Below are positions 20,931-32,112 of a stretch of 64,000 nt of DNA, one piece after another. This DNA is from Pseudo-nitzschia pungens. Its lineage: Eukaryota; Bacillariophyta; Bacillariophyceae; Bacillariales; Bacillariaceae. Location of the stretch: assembly GCA_037355855.1 (NCBI GenBank), contig CM074759.1:1054001-1118000 (forward strand), in the 5' to 3' direction. The position numbers were made by a program, and so were the translations under genes. Under the pieces are notes generated by a model. It was not told the origin of the DNA, searched no databases, and saw only the letters and a program-made list of their open reading frames with translations. Position 1 is the first letter of the stretch. Every line of letters starts with the position of its first letter.

Positions 20931-22668
20931 ATGCCATCGCCACCGTTGACGATGACAAAACGACTTTTGTCTCTGGCAATCCTCTGCTCGTCGTTGGCGC
21001 AATATTCTGCGGCCATTACGACATCGAAAATAACGGCAGCGAATGCAGCACTTCACAAGAGTCGTCCTTCCCCGGAACTGCGATCACCGCTTTGGCTGCC
21101 GCGCGGTGGTGGCAGCACCGCCGCCGATGGCAGCAAGAAAAAGGGCAAAAAGAAGAAAAAATCGAAGCGAACGTCGAAAGGCAAAAAGGTGATTGTGGAC
21201 GCCATGAAAGAAAAGGATGCCGCGGAGGCTCTCGGTGACGCCATTCGGTAAGTCGGATCGGTATCTCTTGTGACGAGTGCTCTCCTAGCAGTGCAACAAT
21301 TGTTTGCGGTGACTCATTTTGTTCGTGTCGCTCCGTTGCTCCTGTTCGAATTTCCGATGCCTTTCTCCGTCTGGCAATATCACACTGGTGTTTTCATCGC
21401 ATCGCATCGTGTCCGTTGTCAGAGATCGAGCCGATGAACTTTTGAAAGAAGAGGCAGCAGAGAGCGATCCCCTGTTGCAATCGATCGATGGATCGGTCGC
21501 ATCGGTCGGGCGGGCCATGGGGGCCTCCGATTACAACGCCGAAAACGATGCCGGTGGTGTCCGGGCGTCGCCCACATCCGTGATTGCGAACTACTTTTTA
21601 AAGTCGCACGGGGGAGCTCACATGCTGCAATCCGCCTCGAGCTTGCTGGCCACGGCTTGCGGCCTCGGGTGCCTGGTGATGACGTCGAGGTATTCGCCAC
21701 CGACCGATGCGGCCTCGGTGGAAGCGGCCGTGGGGAACGCCAAATGGACCCTGGTTCTGTTGCGCCGGACCCTGATATTCGCCATGGTCAAGCACGTCTC
21801 GGGATTGCTGGCGAGTGCTTCGGTGGCCGCAAAGGCAATTCCCAAGATTGGAATCGCGCAGTCCCGCAAGTGGATGGAAGACATCGCCCGAGAGCCCGTG
21901 GCGCAATACGTCTTTTACACGGCACTCATGCTGTTGTGGTTGCCGGGAAATAGTCTCCTCTTGCTTTCGCCAGCACAAGAGGGTGGTGCGAGCGGCACGA
22001 TCGGCACGACGTGGTGGTGGCCGAAACAGCGCTGGGTCGTAACGTGCTTCCTGCTGGGCCCCATACTGTTGAGAGAAATCGTGTCCAACATTCTGATCAT
22101 TTCGGATGTTTTGGTGCTGTGGAGCGTTGGTTCGAATAGCGACAGCGGGGTCTTGGAGCGCGTCTTGGAAGTTTCACAATCCATTGTCAATGCGGGCATG
22201 AGCCTGTTGGTGTCACCCAACAAATGGAGATCCGCGGATCCGTCCCAACGACAGGCAATTCTGGCGGGATTGGTTTCGAAAGCCTCGTTGTTTCTGGAAG
22301 CCGGAGTCGGTGGGATCCTAGTGGTTGATCTGGCAATCGGCATGCTCCGGGTGTTGTTTGGCTCTGCTGTGATGGGAGGTGGACGGCCGTCGTTGTACGA
22401 GACACTATCGAAACTCTTCGTGATACGCCTCTACGTCCACTATCTTGTTTGGATCCGCCGAAAAAATCTTTCCAAGCTGGGAACGGAACTCCGCGGAGGA
22501 GCCATACAACTCCCCTTTTGGGTTCTGGACACTCTCGAAGACCCGGCCAAAGCGCTCGGTATCTCGTCCAGGTCAAAAAAGACGAAGAAAGAAACAGATG
22601 ATTTTTCGTTGAGGGAGTTGTTGTCCATTGGATTCGGACTCGAATCCACAAGTTCGAGTAGCTCGTAA
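20931..22668 (+). CDS. Multi-pass membrane protein with signal peptide and Lys-rich segment, unknown
   Basis: Model: exons 20931-21247 and 21423-22668 (520 residues); donor CG|GTAAGT, acceptor TTGTCAG|A, phase 2, giving AIR-DRADELL across the junction. The ATG at 20931 (or 20952) opens a signal peptide (LLSLAILCSSLAQYSAA). Next come LWLPRGGGS and a Lys-rich run (about 69-86), then a linker. From about residue 180 on there are four to six hydrophobic segments (ASSLLATACGLGCLVM, FYTALMLLWLPG, VVTCFLLGPILL, ILIISDVLVLW, GVGGILVVDLAIGML). I do not recognise a family. The layout, a secretory signal followed by a basic spacer and a helical bundle, would suit an ER or plastid-envelope protein. The tail is Ser-rich. 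Confidence 0.7.
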
Positions 22669-23703
22669 GCTTCTTAATTTTGAGAAATTCTTATCCATTA
22701 TTTCTGCTTTGAATACGCTTCGAAATACGTGGATGTGAAGTAGTTAAGGTCCCAAACCAGACACGTTGTAACCGTCTTGGTGAAAAGCACTTGCTCTGAT
22801 AATCCACGTAGTAACCAGTCTGAGTTCTCGAGTGCTTTGATTGAACTTTTGTATGTGAAATGTCCAGATTTCCTTGAAGCATCATTTTGAAAACAGTCAA
22901 TCCGACGAAATCAGAAACTTCCATTCGTTCCCTGATCCTCATTTGCCACCAGAACTAAACCACACTAGTCACTCTTCGTGTTATCTTCACGAACAGAGGA
23001 GTACTAAGTTTCAGTATGACATGGCCCAATTTCTAACTTTTCGAGACTGCCGACTGCGGCCTTCCACCGTTGTGAAACATCCTGAGAAAGGCTGTTGTTT
23101 GGGAATGGATCAAGAACAAGAATGAACCAAGTGAGAATTGTTGCAGTATCAAATATGGTGGGCAAAGACTTGTTCTTTCAGTAAGATCTTACTTCTAAGT
23201 ATTATTGCTATGTCTACACTAGTGATCCTACTTCACTTCACTTCAATCCATGGCACTAGAAGTAAAGCTTAAATTACCCTGAACCCAAGGATGTTTTGTG
23301 TCTTGTGTTGAGATTGTTTACACTGAACGCTGTTGCTACTACTAGAATAGTTGTCGACTGGTTCGATCAACAGATAAGTCTGTACTTTGCCCGACGTGTG
23401 GATGTACGACCGACGAAAAGGCGCCAATGGTCGTGTACGATTACCGAGTTCGTAAGTTATTCTTACTTGTACCATAGTTACCGGTACAGAAGGTATTTTC
23501 GAAGGAAGAATGATGAAACAAATCATGCAACACGAAACACGAAGCTGAACCCGAAATTCCTGCCGCAACCAACACGACACGGAACACAACATCATCACGA
23601 ACTGTGTTCCCGTACCGCAGCAAGTTGGGAACTGCCGACATAGCCCGGTAGGTAAAAGTGATCGAGTTGCGAAACCAGCATCGAGAGCCAAAACAGCAGC
23701 AAC
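22669..23703. other. Intergenic region
   Basis: No gene seen in about 1 kb. Open frames on both strands overlap each other and lack protein-like composition. The last 200 bp should carry the promoter of the J-domain gene. Confidence 0.35.
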
Positions 23704-25136
23704 ATGAGCGACGGTGACGCCGACAGCAAGCGACACGCCGTCGAAGGCAATGATGATAATGCTCGCACCGGATGGGTACTACACCTATTTGAACATTGCC
23801 AAGGTTCCGGGCGAGGATCCAGGACGCCGATGTCATCAAGAGAAACTACCGCAGGCTTTCGATCCGGGTAAGGAATCTTTTTGGTCGCGTTGCCAAGGAA
23901 AAATGCATCGGTTTTGTCACCGAAACAGTTGGGGGGGGGGGGAATCGCTACGCGTGACGCAGGGCCGGATTCGATTCCCTTTGCCGCATTTGCTGTTGCC
24001 GAACGAACGATTGGATCACCGATGGAACTCTGCGTGTAGTCTGATTCTTTCTTTTGCCTCTTTCTTTTGCACAGCACCACCCCGACAAACCCGGCGGAGA
24101 TGCCGATACATTCCAGACGCTGAAACGGGCCCAGACCGTTTTGTCCAATCCCAAATTGAGGCAGCAGTACGACGTACTGGGACTCGACCTGGACGACGAG
24201 GAAGTCGAACAAAATACCACCGATGGCGCCGAAGGCAACAACGACGGTGCGGAACCCCAAAACGCTAGCCAGGGGGTTCTTCAGGACATTGCCAGCGCGA
24301 TACTCACAACGGTATTGCAGTTTGCCGTGCGAACGGGTAGGTGTCGTGGAAGCATCGTGACGGTTGATTTGTTTGGATGCGAAGAGAAACCCGCGAACGT
24401 TGCAACGACTGTGCACTGGGAAGATTTATTGGTGCATGTTTCGTTCGTTGGAATTGGTGTTTGTTGGAACTTTCTGTGTCGTTGTGTCGTTCCTCGCCGC
24501 TAACGCGTTCTTTTTCATCGCACGAACGAATCAATGCGAAACGACTTCATTGCGCCCACACAGCTCTGTTGGGAGCGCTTTCGTTGATCATATCCCGGTA
24601 TAAGTTGACCCTTATTCCATCGTTAGCCTTTCTGGCATTCGTTACCTACAGGGTTAAATTCTGGTCCGGCTGTTGACCACTCTTTTGAATTGATGTCCCC
24701 ATTGGTGATCGGGATCGGAATGGTCATTATGTATCAAGCCTCTTCGGGAAGCTGGAGCACTGTGGAAGAAGATGGCACCCAAACCAAGCACTGGCTTTTG
24801 TTTTGGCTGGGAGAATCCATCACCATATTTATGTTCACCTACAATTCCATGGAAGGCAAGCCCTCGAGTGCATTGTACATGGGTGCCATTTTCATGTTTG
24901 GAGTACTAGCTGCCCTGTGGTTCCGCGGAACATTCAAGAATTACGCAATTGTTCTCGGATTGGAGGTTTTTGTTGCCATTTTCATCAGCCTCTCCTTTCC
25001 CATTTTTGAAATGATCCTCGAAGCAATTCTCAACGAAAAACTGAAAAAGGTCGGAGAAAAGATCCGATCGCAACACAGACTCATGGAGCGCTATTATCAA
25101 CAACAAAGTGGCACAGACGGCAAGGGAAAGGAATAG
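23704..25136 (+). CDS. J-domain (DnaJ-like) multi-pass membrane protein with frame breaks
   Basis: Exons about 23704-23867, 24075-24336 and 24564-25136. Junctions are CGG|GTAAGG...GCACAG|CAC (phase 0) and G|GTAGGT...CACACAG|CT (phase 1). The J domain is assembled from GYYTYLNIAKVPGEDP, then DADVIKRNYRRLSIR, then the catalytic HPD in HHPDKPGGD and SNPKLRQQYDVLG. The first two pieces lie in different frames: a +1 change is needed at about 23816-23824. A second +1 change is needed between 24627 and 24676 to join ISRYKLTLIPSLAFLAF with VIGIGMVIMYQASS. The ATG at 23704 lies in yet another frame; an ATG at about 23750 is in the first J-domain frame. Four or five membrane segments follow the J domain. 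Such proteins recruit Hsp70 to a membrane, probably the ER. Assembly insertions or pseudogenisation are both possible. Confidence 0.7.
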
Positions 25137-26307
25137 TTTTCAAATGTTATAATATGATAGGAATTCAGCTACACGTATGTTATTTGTGTAACGCCTCGGG
25201 CAAAATAGAAACTCCCGCCGATTGGGCTGCGGTATAGGACATTCACCATTTCACTAAGTAGATGTGAGACCGCGAACGTGATGGTTTGAGGTCGCTGATA
25301 ATATCTTTCCGTCGTTTGTTCTGTTCATACGAGTACTGTGGCAGCGTGCGACTTATCTTGATTCACACTCATGTCTGGCTTGAATGTTTTCGATGAAATG
25401 CATCTTCGCGGGCTACGATGCATGATCTCTGTGCTGGACGACCTTTGCTATCTCTCTAGATAGTTGGACTGTTGGTCTCGGAAATTCGTCGAGAATAGAG
25501 ATGAAGATTTTTTATTCACACAGTTTCATTTTGTTTTCGTGCCATTTTGTCATGAATTGACCAAGTCGAAAGATTCGGGTCTCGACGAAAATGCTATATC
25601 CAAAAGCAGATGGTATGATAGTTTTGAAAGCATCATAAACAGTTTCATTCGACATTCAAATTGAGTTGGAAGGTAGCAAAGACCCACGAACTCGTAAGCA
25701 TTAGCGATTTCTCTCCGACAATGTGTGAGTGGGATGCGGTGTGATTCGCGCTGGTCAAAGCCGCATTTCCTTGCGTTTCATCTCTACCGTTGTTGTCTGA
25801 CCCATCATCACCTTCTCGATTTCATCGCGTTGACGCAATTCATTACTATCCACCGTTTTTGCTCGCCTGCGATATTTTCTCCGCAGGACCTCGGTTGTTG
25901 CGAGACAAAAGTTGTTCACGAGTGATACGTGTAGCATTCTTCGGACGTTGTCGAAAATCGAAAATCGAGAAAATCGAAAATACACCTTTGTGACAATCTT
26001 GAGCACCGTTATGTCGATAGATGGCACAGACGTTCATGTTACGGTTCCCAAAAGGACAATACAGCATCCAGCAATCCCCTATAGTGCGACAACGATGATG
26101 AGTGATCCACTGGCAACGATTTTCCTGGTGGGAAGAAAATTATTGATACCTCTCTAGTAAAGTTGAAAACGACTACTATTCACCACAATAAATCAAAATT
26201 AGAAAGTGTTTAATCTCCTGCATTATGGCACAAACGAAATGTCACAATCCGAATGCACAGAGTCGCTAATGACTTGATGACCACTAAGATATTGTTGCGA
26301 CAACCTA
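25137..26307. other. Intergenic region
   Basis: Between the J-protein stop and the end of a minus-strand gene. A short stretch of ATCGAAAATCGAGAAAATCG-like repeats lies at about 25950-25980. No gene recognised. Confidence 0.35.
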
Positions 26308-26776
26308 TCAATGTTCCATTCTCTTGCAGGCGGCAGGCAAGTGCTCCTCGGCATCTTCGGCACTTCCCATCTTCTCCATGAGCAAAGCACGGAGCTTGGA
26401 GCATTCGCTATCGTCGACCTTAACTTCTGGGCGCCATTGGCTCACGTGGTAACGAGATTTGGTCGTCATTCGACGGGCCATTCGGGGCATGAGCCACGAA
26501 TTCCGATGGCGAGTGTCGTCTTCCTCGATGCCCTGGTTGGTATGGAAGCTATCATCGCGGTGCTTCAAGGTGTGCTTGAGATTGTAGCAAGAACTGAGAG
26601 TCTTGGAACCCAGAATATCGTTCAGGTGAAGACATTCATCGCGGCTTACGGTTGCTGTTATTGTATCAAAGACAGAGACAGTCAGAACCAGGTGAGTTTC
26701 AGAAAGAGCTCCCAGCTTCAACATCTTTGTTCTTGCATCAAGAACATGTCGAGCACTTACAGGGTTCTGCGGTCAT
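26308..26776 (-). CDS. Small two-exon protein of unknown function
   Basis: Minus-strand model: a 16-bp first exon (26776-26761, coding MTAEP plus one base) and a second exon 26654-26308, giving 120 residues. The donor CCCT|GTAAGT and acceptor AATAACAG|CAACC are strong, and the phase-1 junction restores Ser6. The protein reads STVSRDECLHLNDILGS near the start and ends PAACKRMEH. It is hydrophilic, Cys/His-containing, with an Arg/Met-rich centre (PRMARRMTTKSRYHV). No family is recognised. The opposite strand is open over the same stretch, but lacks a sensible start and splice context. The tiny first exon is easily missed by gene finders. Confidence 0.6.
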
Positions 26777-27441
26777 GGTGAGGAAGGAAAAGATTGATGT
26801 TTTTCGTTGGGGAACAATGAGAAAGGTGATAGGACTGATGTCTTTGACGGTGAAGAAAAGAAAATGGGCTTCTTTTCTCCTTTCGTTGGTGACACTCTCC
26901 AGCAGATTGATTCGAAGACTGATGTTTTTGTGCGAACGAAAGATACCATCTGCCGCGGATGTACGAGAGGTTGGGTACGGGGTACGTAAAAACGTAAAAC
27001 GTAAAAACAGTATTTTAAGATTTTTAAGATTGATTTTTTTCTTCTTTCTGTACGCCGTCCGGCCACGACGCGTTGCGATAATTGTTACGAAGGAGTAATT
27101 AAAATTACTAGTAATTTTAATGTACTCCTGCTACATACCGGTACGGGCGGTACGTGACGTACGTACTTGAATTCAAAATACATACAGTACCGGTAAGGAC
27201 TGATCTTTTTCTACAAAGATCGTTTTCCTTTTGTTGATGAGCTGTGAGATGCGTGAAAGTAGGTTAACCCTATCTTCAATCTGACTATCTGACAAAGGAA
27301 TACTAGTAGTAACTCATATTGAACCGGTTATCCGATTTCGAACAAATGCACGTTACAGTGAAGAGTATCTAGAGCTAAATGAAGTAATAGTAAAAGTAAT
27401 TCATCGGTGACAATGCATCATTTTCATATTACTAATATTAG
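26777..27441. other. Intergenic region
   Basis: Contains GTAAAAACGTAAAACGTAAAAAC direct repeats at about 26984-27007, an AT-rich ACTAGTAATT palindromic patch near 27100-27115, and CGTACGTACTTG/GTACCGGTA words at 27140-27200. No gene. Confidence 0.4.
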
Positions 27442-29943
27442 CTAGAAAAAAGAGAACGAGAAACCTCCACCCGCTCGACCATTTTCGGACCCTTCATCTT
27501 TTTTGAAGCGCTTCGAACTTTCGCCGCTGCCAAGGTCCGCTTCGTCCCTGGAAGTTTTTTCCGTCCGGGACCCCTTCGATCCTGTCCTCGGATGACCGCA
27601 ACAGAGGTTGTCGTCCCGGTACAAGAAGATCGCGAGTATGTATCGCACTCCGCGAGTCACCGGAGTTCCCCCGTGGAGACACCGGTTGCCCGGAAAGCTG
27701 ATCATTCCACCCGTTCGCGGACGCACCGATCGCTCCAAATCGTACACGTACGATCCGCCCCCATCGAAATCATCGTTTAGCGCCAAAACGCAACTGTGCG
27801 TTGATTCGTCAAAGTGCAGCGGCAGGAAGCAATTGGAGCCGGTGGCCTCGTACCGAACCAGAAATGCATCATGAACGTAGAAGCGCTCCGTTTCGTTGCC
27901 GGAGCGGGTCTTTCCGAATTGATCTCGCAATAGTGGAAACAGGGTCTCTGGCATCCATTTCTGGAACCATTCCAACAGCTTGGGAACTTTGTGCACCGGG
28001 AGATCGGTTGTGGGGACCGAATAGTGTCGGCTGGTCGTCCAACCACCATTGTTTGAAGCGTAATCGATTGCCCACTGAATCAGGTTTTGACAGGTGAAAA
28101 CATCGATAACGTCCGGTGCAATGAACACGGACCGCGCTGCAGCTTTCGTCGCGTTGTGGATTGAGTCTGCTTCCGAAGCCCGAACCGTTTCGAATGAGAA
28201 ACTCGAATTGGGAGGAGTGCACCCGGACTCGGGTCGAAAATATTGGTAGGCCTCTTGTTTCTCCAGCTGGTGTGATAATTCATCGTGCACGTTGCTGTAG
28301 TGACTGCCATTTTTCCAGTGCTGCTGTGCAGAGGCGAACTTCCTCTGGGATAGCAGGACTGCACCCATCGTGTGCCACAGATCGGCCTCGATGCGCGAGA
28401 TCGATTGACCATTCTGGCTCGAGTTTGTCTCGTTGGGGTCCAGTGTCGATGACTTGCAATAACCATGGCATTTTTCATACAATGCCATGGCTTCATCGAA
28501 TTTTTCTTGCTGGAAATAGGAATGTGCTAATCGTTGCGCCTGGGCCAAGTTTGTTGACGTGATTTCAATCAATTCTGCCCCCGGTTTTCCGTCCCCGTTT
28601 CTTTTCGCTCGATCTCTCCCCGCCGTTTCCTCGTATGCGCATCGAAAACAATCGCATTTGCTTGATTTTGGCATGGTCGAAAGCGTTCTTCTCTCGGAAT
28701 CGGTTTTGGTCGAGTCGTACAAAGCAATCCATTTGGAACGGATGCTATTGGATCGCTTTTTGATGGGCTCGTTACACGATTCTGTGCTCGACGCGATTCC
28801 TTCCTCGACAGCAGGCAAACTTATTTCTATGCAAGTGTTCGGCAGACAAGACTGGTGGCATCTGGGTAGAGCCAACGCGGGAGAGGAGATCCCGCTGCCA
28901 TCGTTGCTATTGTTGGTCTTGCCGTGGCCATTCGAAACTAGCAGTCGTTGTTGTTGTTGTTGTTGTTGTTCTTGTTGTTGTTTGCCTTTTGCAATGTTCA
29001 ATGGATCCTCGATCAGGATTCCCACGTAGCGTTCTGGGATGTTGGCAACGCGATCCAACCACAATTTCGAAGCGTGCAGTCGATTTGGTGGCAGCGATGT
29101 GGCATCGGATTCTCGTTTCCCTACGATCGGCAAACCGCCGTCCTGGTTTTGATACACCTTCCAACTCGTTTCGAATTCTTCGTCGGTCAATTCGAATATC
29201 GTTTTTTGCGCCCATTTCGTCAATGGATGAGGAACGCTCGATATGTGCAGCCTGTTTTGGATTCTGAGATACAATCGTTGGCACGCTTTCCACGGAATGT
29301 AGTCTCGGATCAATGGCCACAGTTCGACCAGGAGGGAACCACTGCAATCGTCGTCGTCGTCGTCACCACCACCACCGGAGTACATTCTCCTCTCGTTTTC
29401 GTCGTCGTAGTTGTCCGCAACAAGAACCGACCACCAACGCGGTGGCGAATCATTGTTGCCGTCTCGTCCCGCTTGAATCGATTCGATCCGCGGCGAGAGC
29501 TTCGTTTCGCTTTGTTGGCGCGCGTCGATGGCGGTTCCCTTCTCGTCGCGGAGATTGGTTCCGACCACCCGAATGGTAGCCAGAACGCACAGAATGCGCC
29601 ACGACGCGGCGGCGGCATCGGACGACGACGACGACGCGGTTCGACGCGCCCTTCGGAGAAACCGTTGGATCTCGGGTTTCTCGAGAAGCGTCACCGACCG
29701 GTCGCGATCCCACACGGGGCAACCATCCCACCCCGGCAACTCCTTCAGGTTTGGAATGCGGGTGGGGTCGGTTGGTCGATCGATACTACGAGAGTTCCCA
29801 GGAGTTATTGATGTTGTTGTTGTTGTTGTTGTTGTTGCAGCGTCCGATGCAACGGATGTTGTGCTATTGTTGTAAACGGGCACAACGAGATACGGTGTCA
29901 CCTCCTCGAGCACACTTCCCTTGGATATGATATTGTTTGACAT
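27442..29943 (-). CDS. SET (SMYD-like) - TPR - 2OG-Fe(II) dioxygenase fusion protein
   Basis: An 833-residue single-exon protein, ATG at 29943. In order: a Thr-rich N-terminus; a region with SET C-terminal hallmarks, CHQSCLPNT (about 358-370, the N-H-S-C-x-P-N position) and ALYDSTKTDSERR followed by CDCFRC (about 425-432, post-SET zinc motif of SMYD/SET5 proteins); two TPR-like helical pairs (about 455-560); and a C-terminal prolyl-4-hydroxylase-like dioxygenase domain with the iron ligands His710-x-Asp712 and His757 and the 2-oxoglutarate-binding Arg767 (GVRYILAIF). Methyltransferase activity is doubtful because the first residues of the N-H-S-C motif are changed to H-Q-S-C. The dioxygenase looks intact. 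Poly-Gln, poly-Asp and poly-Thr tracts come from trinucleotide repeats. A nuclear or cytosolic protein-modifying enzyme is inferred. Confidence 0.72.
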   Translation of the reverse strand: MSNNIISKGSVLEEVTPYLVVPVYNNSTTSVASDAATTTTTTTTSITPGNSRSIDRPTDPTRIPNLKELPGWDGCPVWDRDRSVTLLEKPEIQRFLRRARRTASSSSSDAAAASWRILCVLATIRVVGTNLRDEKGTAIDARQQSETKLSPRIESIQAGRDGNNDSPPRWWSVLVADNYDDENERRMYSGGGGDDDDDDCSGSLLVELWPLIRDYIPWKACQRLYLRIQNRLHISSVPHPLTKWAQKTIFELTDEEFETSWKVYQNQDGGLPIVGKRESDATSLPPNRLHASKLWLDRVANIPERYVGILIEDPLNIAKGKQQQEQQQQQQQRLLVSNGHGKTNNSNDGSGISSPALALPRCHQSCLPNTCIEISLPAVEEGIASSTESCNEPIKKRSNSIRSKWIALYDSTKTDSERRTLSTMPKSSKCDCFRCAYEETAGRDRAKRNGDGKPGAELIEITSTNLAQAQRLAHSYFQQEKFDEAMALYEKCHGYCKSSTLDPNETNSSQNGQSISRIEADLWHTMGAVLLSQRKFASAQQHWKNGSHYSNVHDELSHQLEKQEAYQYFRPESGCTPPNSSFSFETVRASEADSIHNATKAAARSVFIAPDVIDVFTCQNLIQWAIDYASNNGGWTTSRHYSVPTTDLPVHKVPKLLEWFQKWMPETLFPLLRDQFGKTRSGNETERFYVHDAFLVRYEATGSNCFLPLHFDESTHSCVLALNDDFDGGGSYVYDLERSVRPRTGGMISFPGNRCLHGGTPVTRGVRYILAIFLYRDDNLCCGHPRTGSKGSRTEKTSRDEADLGSGESSKRFKKDEGSENGRAGGGFSFSFF
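28946..28981. repeat. (TTG)n coding microsatellite (poly-Gln)
   Basis: A run of TTG triplets with one TTC interruption, coding Gln on the minus strand inside the SET-TPR-dioxygenase gene. A similar TTG array at about 29812-29836 codes the N-terminal poly-Thr in another frame. Both are likely length-polymorphic. Confidence 0.8.
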
Positions 29944-30443
29944 TGCGGATCCAGTCTCTGGTGCCTATTCAGTATGCTGTCGACTTCCATGATCGATGTC
30001 GATGCTTTCCTTTTCGACGATGATTCTTTACCGTACCGATTTCGGGTTTCGGGTGAAATTTTTTTTTGTTGGTTCTACGAAAGGAACATAATTGAGTCCC
30101 GTCTTCTAAACGCTCATGACCCAATCTCGAAGTGAAGTAAAGTTCACCATCACCAATCCACCCACCAACTCATGTCGCTGATGCGACGAGTTGCGACCCT
30201 TCTGTCTATTCCGAATCATGTACTTACTATTCCATCATCACACCGTTGCCTACTTCAATCCCGTTCTCACTGCATTCCAGTGTTGCAATTGAAACAGGCA
30301 AGCTAACACCAACAACAGCTAATTGGGCATGCAAAAGTTTGTTCTGGCTCTCTACCGGTACATAAATGTAGGTTTCCGGTGACGGTTTTCAATTCTCCAT
30401 TTATTTATTTATTTGTTTGTTTGTTATTGACAGTGCTACACGG
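29944..30443. other. Intergenic region, promoter of the SET-dioxygenase gene and 3' flank of DNAJA
   Basis: No gene. The 30400-30425 stretch is a TTTATTTATTTG-type tandem patch that is probably part of the DNAJA 3' UTR. Confidence 0.4.
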
Positions 30444-32112
30444 TTACGATTGTTGGCATTGGACGCCCTGTCGGCCGTCTTCGTCGTCGCTGTCGTATTC
30501 ACCGCCGCCCATCGCGGCTCCGCCCGATCCAAAGTTGCGGAGATCGGCCTCGACCAAGAAGTGCTCCTCGACCTCATCGGGATCGAACGACTCTTCCATG
30601 TTCGCGTCGGGCAGGAGATCTCTCAGCTTGTCCACGACGTCCTTGGTGAGCGTCTTGGGGAAGTCGATGTGGAACGCAATGTACAAATTCCCCCTGACGA
30701 ACGGGTTGCCCCGGCTCGGCATGCCCTCGCCGGATACCATCATCATGTACGGCATGGATCGTCCCGAATCGGGGTCCTTGGTCTCGCTCTGGATGACCTC
30801 GCCGGGTTTGGTCTTGACAATGACATCTCTGCCGTCGAGGTGGTTGAAACGAAGCTGCGAGCATCGATGCGAGGGGAAGCGAACGTGAGAAAAAGACGAT
30901 TCGTGTCGCAAAAACATATACATATATATATATAACTAACGACCGATCTCAAACACTTACCGAAAATCCGGTGAGGGCTTGGTTCAGGCTAATGTCCTGC
31001 ATGATCAGCAAATCGGCTCCCTTCCTCTTGAACAGATCGTGTTCCTTTTCTTGTATGATAAAGTTGACGTCCCCAGTCTCTCTTCCCGGTATTTCGTCGG
31101 CCATTCCCCGGAAAGTAATCTTTTGGTTGTTCACGGCACCCTTTTCGATGTGGACCTCGATGACCTTTCGCTCGTTCTTGGTCTTTGCAATGTATCCTTT
31201 TCCGCCGCAGGTCGAGCACGGCCGTTGCATCTGTGTGATCATTCCGGGTCCTATTTGTCTCATCTCCATGACGACTCCCTGCCCGTTGCAGGCCGAGCAC
31301 TCGCTGGAGTCTCCGACAATGACCTTGCGGTTGATGGCCAATTTCACGGTCTTTCCGTTGTACAGGTCGTTCAGGCTGACCTTCAGCGGGTGCTGGATGC
31401 TGGGACCCTTTCGGGGACCGGCTCTTCGGCCGGCACCGCCGCCAAAGAACATGGAAAACAAATCCTCTCCGGCGGGTCCTCCGGGTCCGCCTTCTTGTTC
31501 GACTCCCTCGAGACCGTACTGATCGTAGAGTTCTCGTTTCTTGGGATCGGACAGAATTTCGTAGGCTGAGTTATTATTATTATTTGTGTGGAGGGACGTG
31601 TGAGTGAGTGTGTGTGTGATAGAGAGAGAGAGAGAATGGGTTTTCAAACATATCCATGCGACACGCATTCGTCGGTCGATTGAACCAGCCAAGCAGTCAC
31701 ATTGTCCGGAAGAAAAGAACGCAATGTCGAGTTGACGGGGAAAAATCAATACGGAGAAAGATCAACGCAAGTTCGAGGATGAGTCACAAGCCATCAAAAT
31801 ACAAAATGCAAAACCCTTCGTTTCGATTTGGCCAAGCACGCAACGAAAAAAAAAACAACAACAACAATGATTCCCACCAAACGCACCAGCATTGACCTCC
31901 TTGAAGAAGTGCTCGTCACCTCCTTTATCGGGGTGGTGCTTCAAACACATTTTTCTGTAGGCTTTCTTGAGGGTTTTTTCGTCGACGTCCTTCTCAACAC
32001 CGAGGACCTCGTACAATTTCGTCGTATCGACATCCTTGTTGCGACCGGGCATGCCGCCCATGCCGCCCATACCTCCGGGCATTCCGCCAAATGGCATTCC
32101 TCCAAAGTGCAT
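30444..32112 (-). CDS. Type-I (DNAJA/Ydj1-like) Hsp40 co-chaperone with CAAX box, half zinc finger
   Basis: Minus-strand exons 32112-31887, 31565-30961 and 30854-30444 (413 residues), phases 1 and 0. Junctions: GCTG|GTGCGT...GAGCCTAC with acceptor AG before CCTAC, and TTCG|GTAAGT...GCAG|CTTCG. After a Gly/Met-rich start, the J domain holds [10 protein letters not shown], then a Gly-rich linker, substrate-binding domains, and the C-terminus GVQCQQS, a farnesylation CAAX box as in Ydj1 and human DNAJA1. Only two CxxCxGxG motifs are present ([16 protein letters not shown]), equal to motifs 2 and 3 (zinc centre II). Motifs 1 and 4 (zinc centre I) are missing, and the sequence passes directly to [10 protein letters not shown]. 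It should stimulate Hsp70 ATPase in the cytosol and at ER-facing membranes. Intron 1 contains a GA repeat. Confidence 0.92.

Noticed and set aside
23950..23985. B-box-like GGATTCGATTCCC
   Set aside because: Lies in an intron of the J-protein gene and no tRNA fold could be drawn.
28948..29811. 287-codon plus-strand frame
   Set aside because: Antisense of the dioxygenase fusion; held open by codon bias and trinucleotide repeats.
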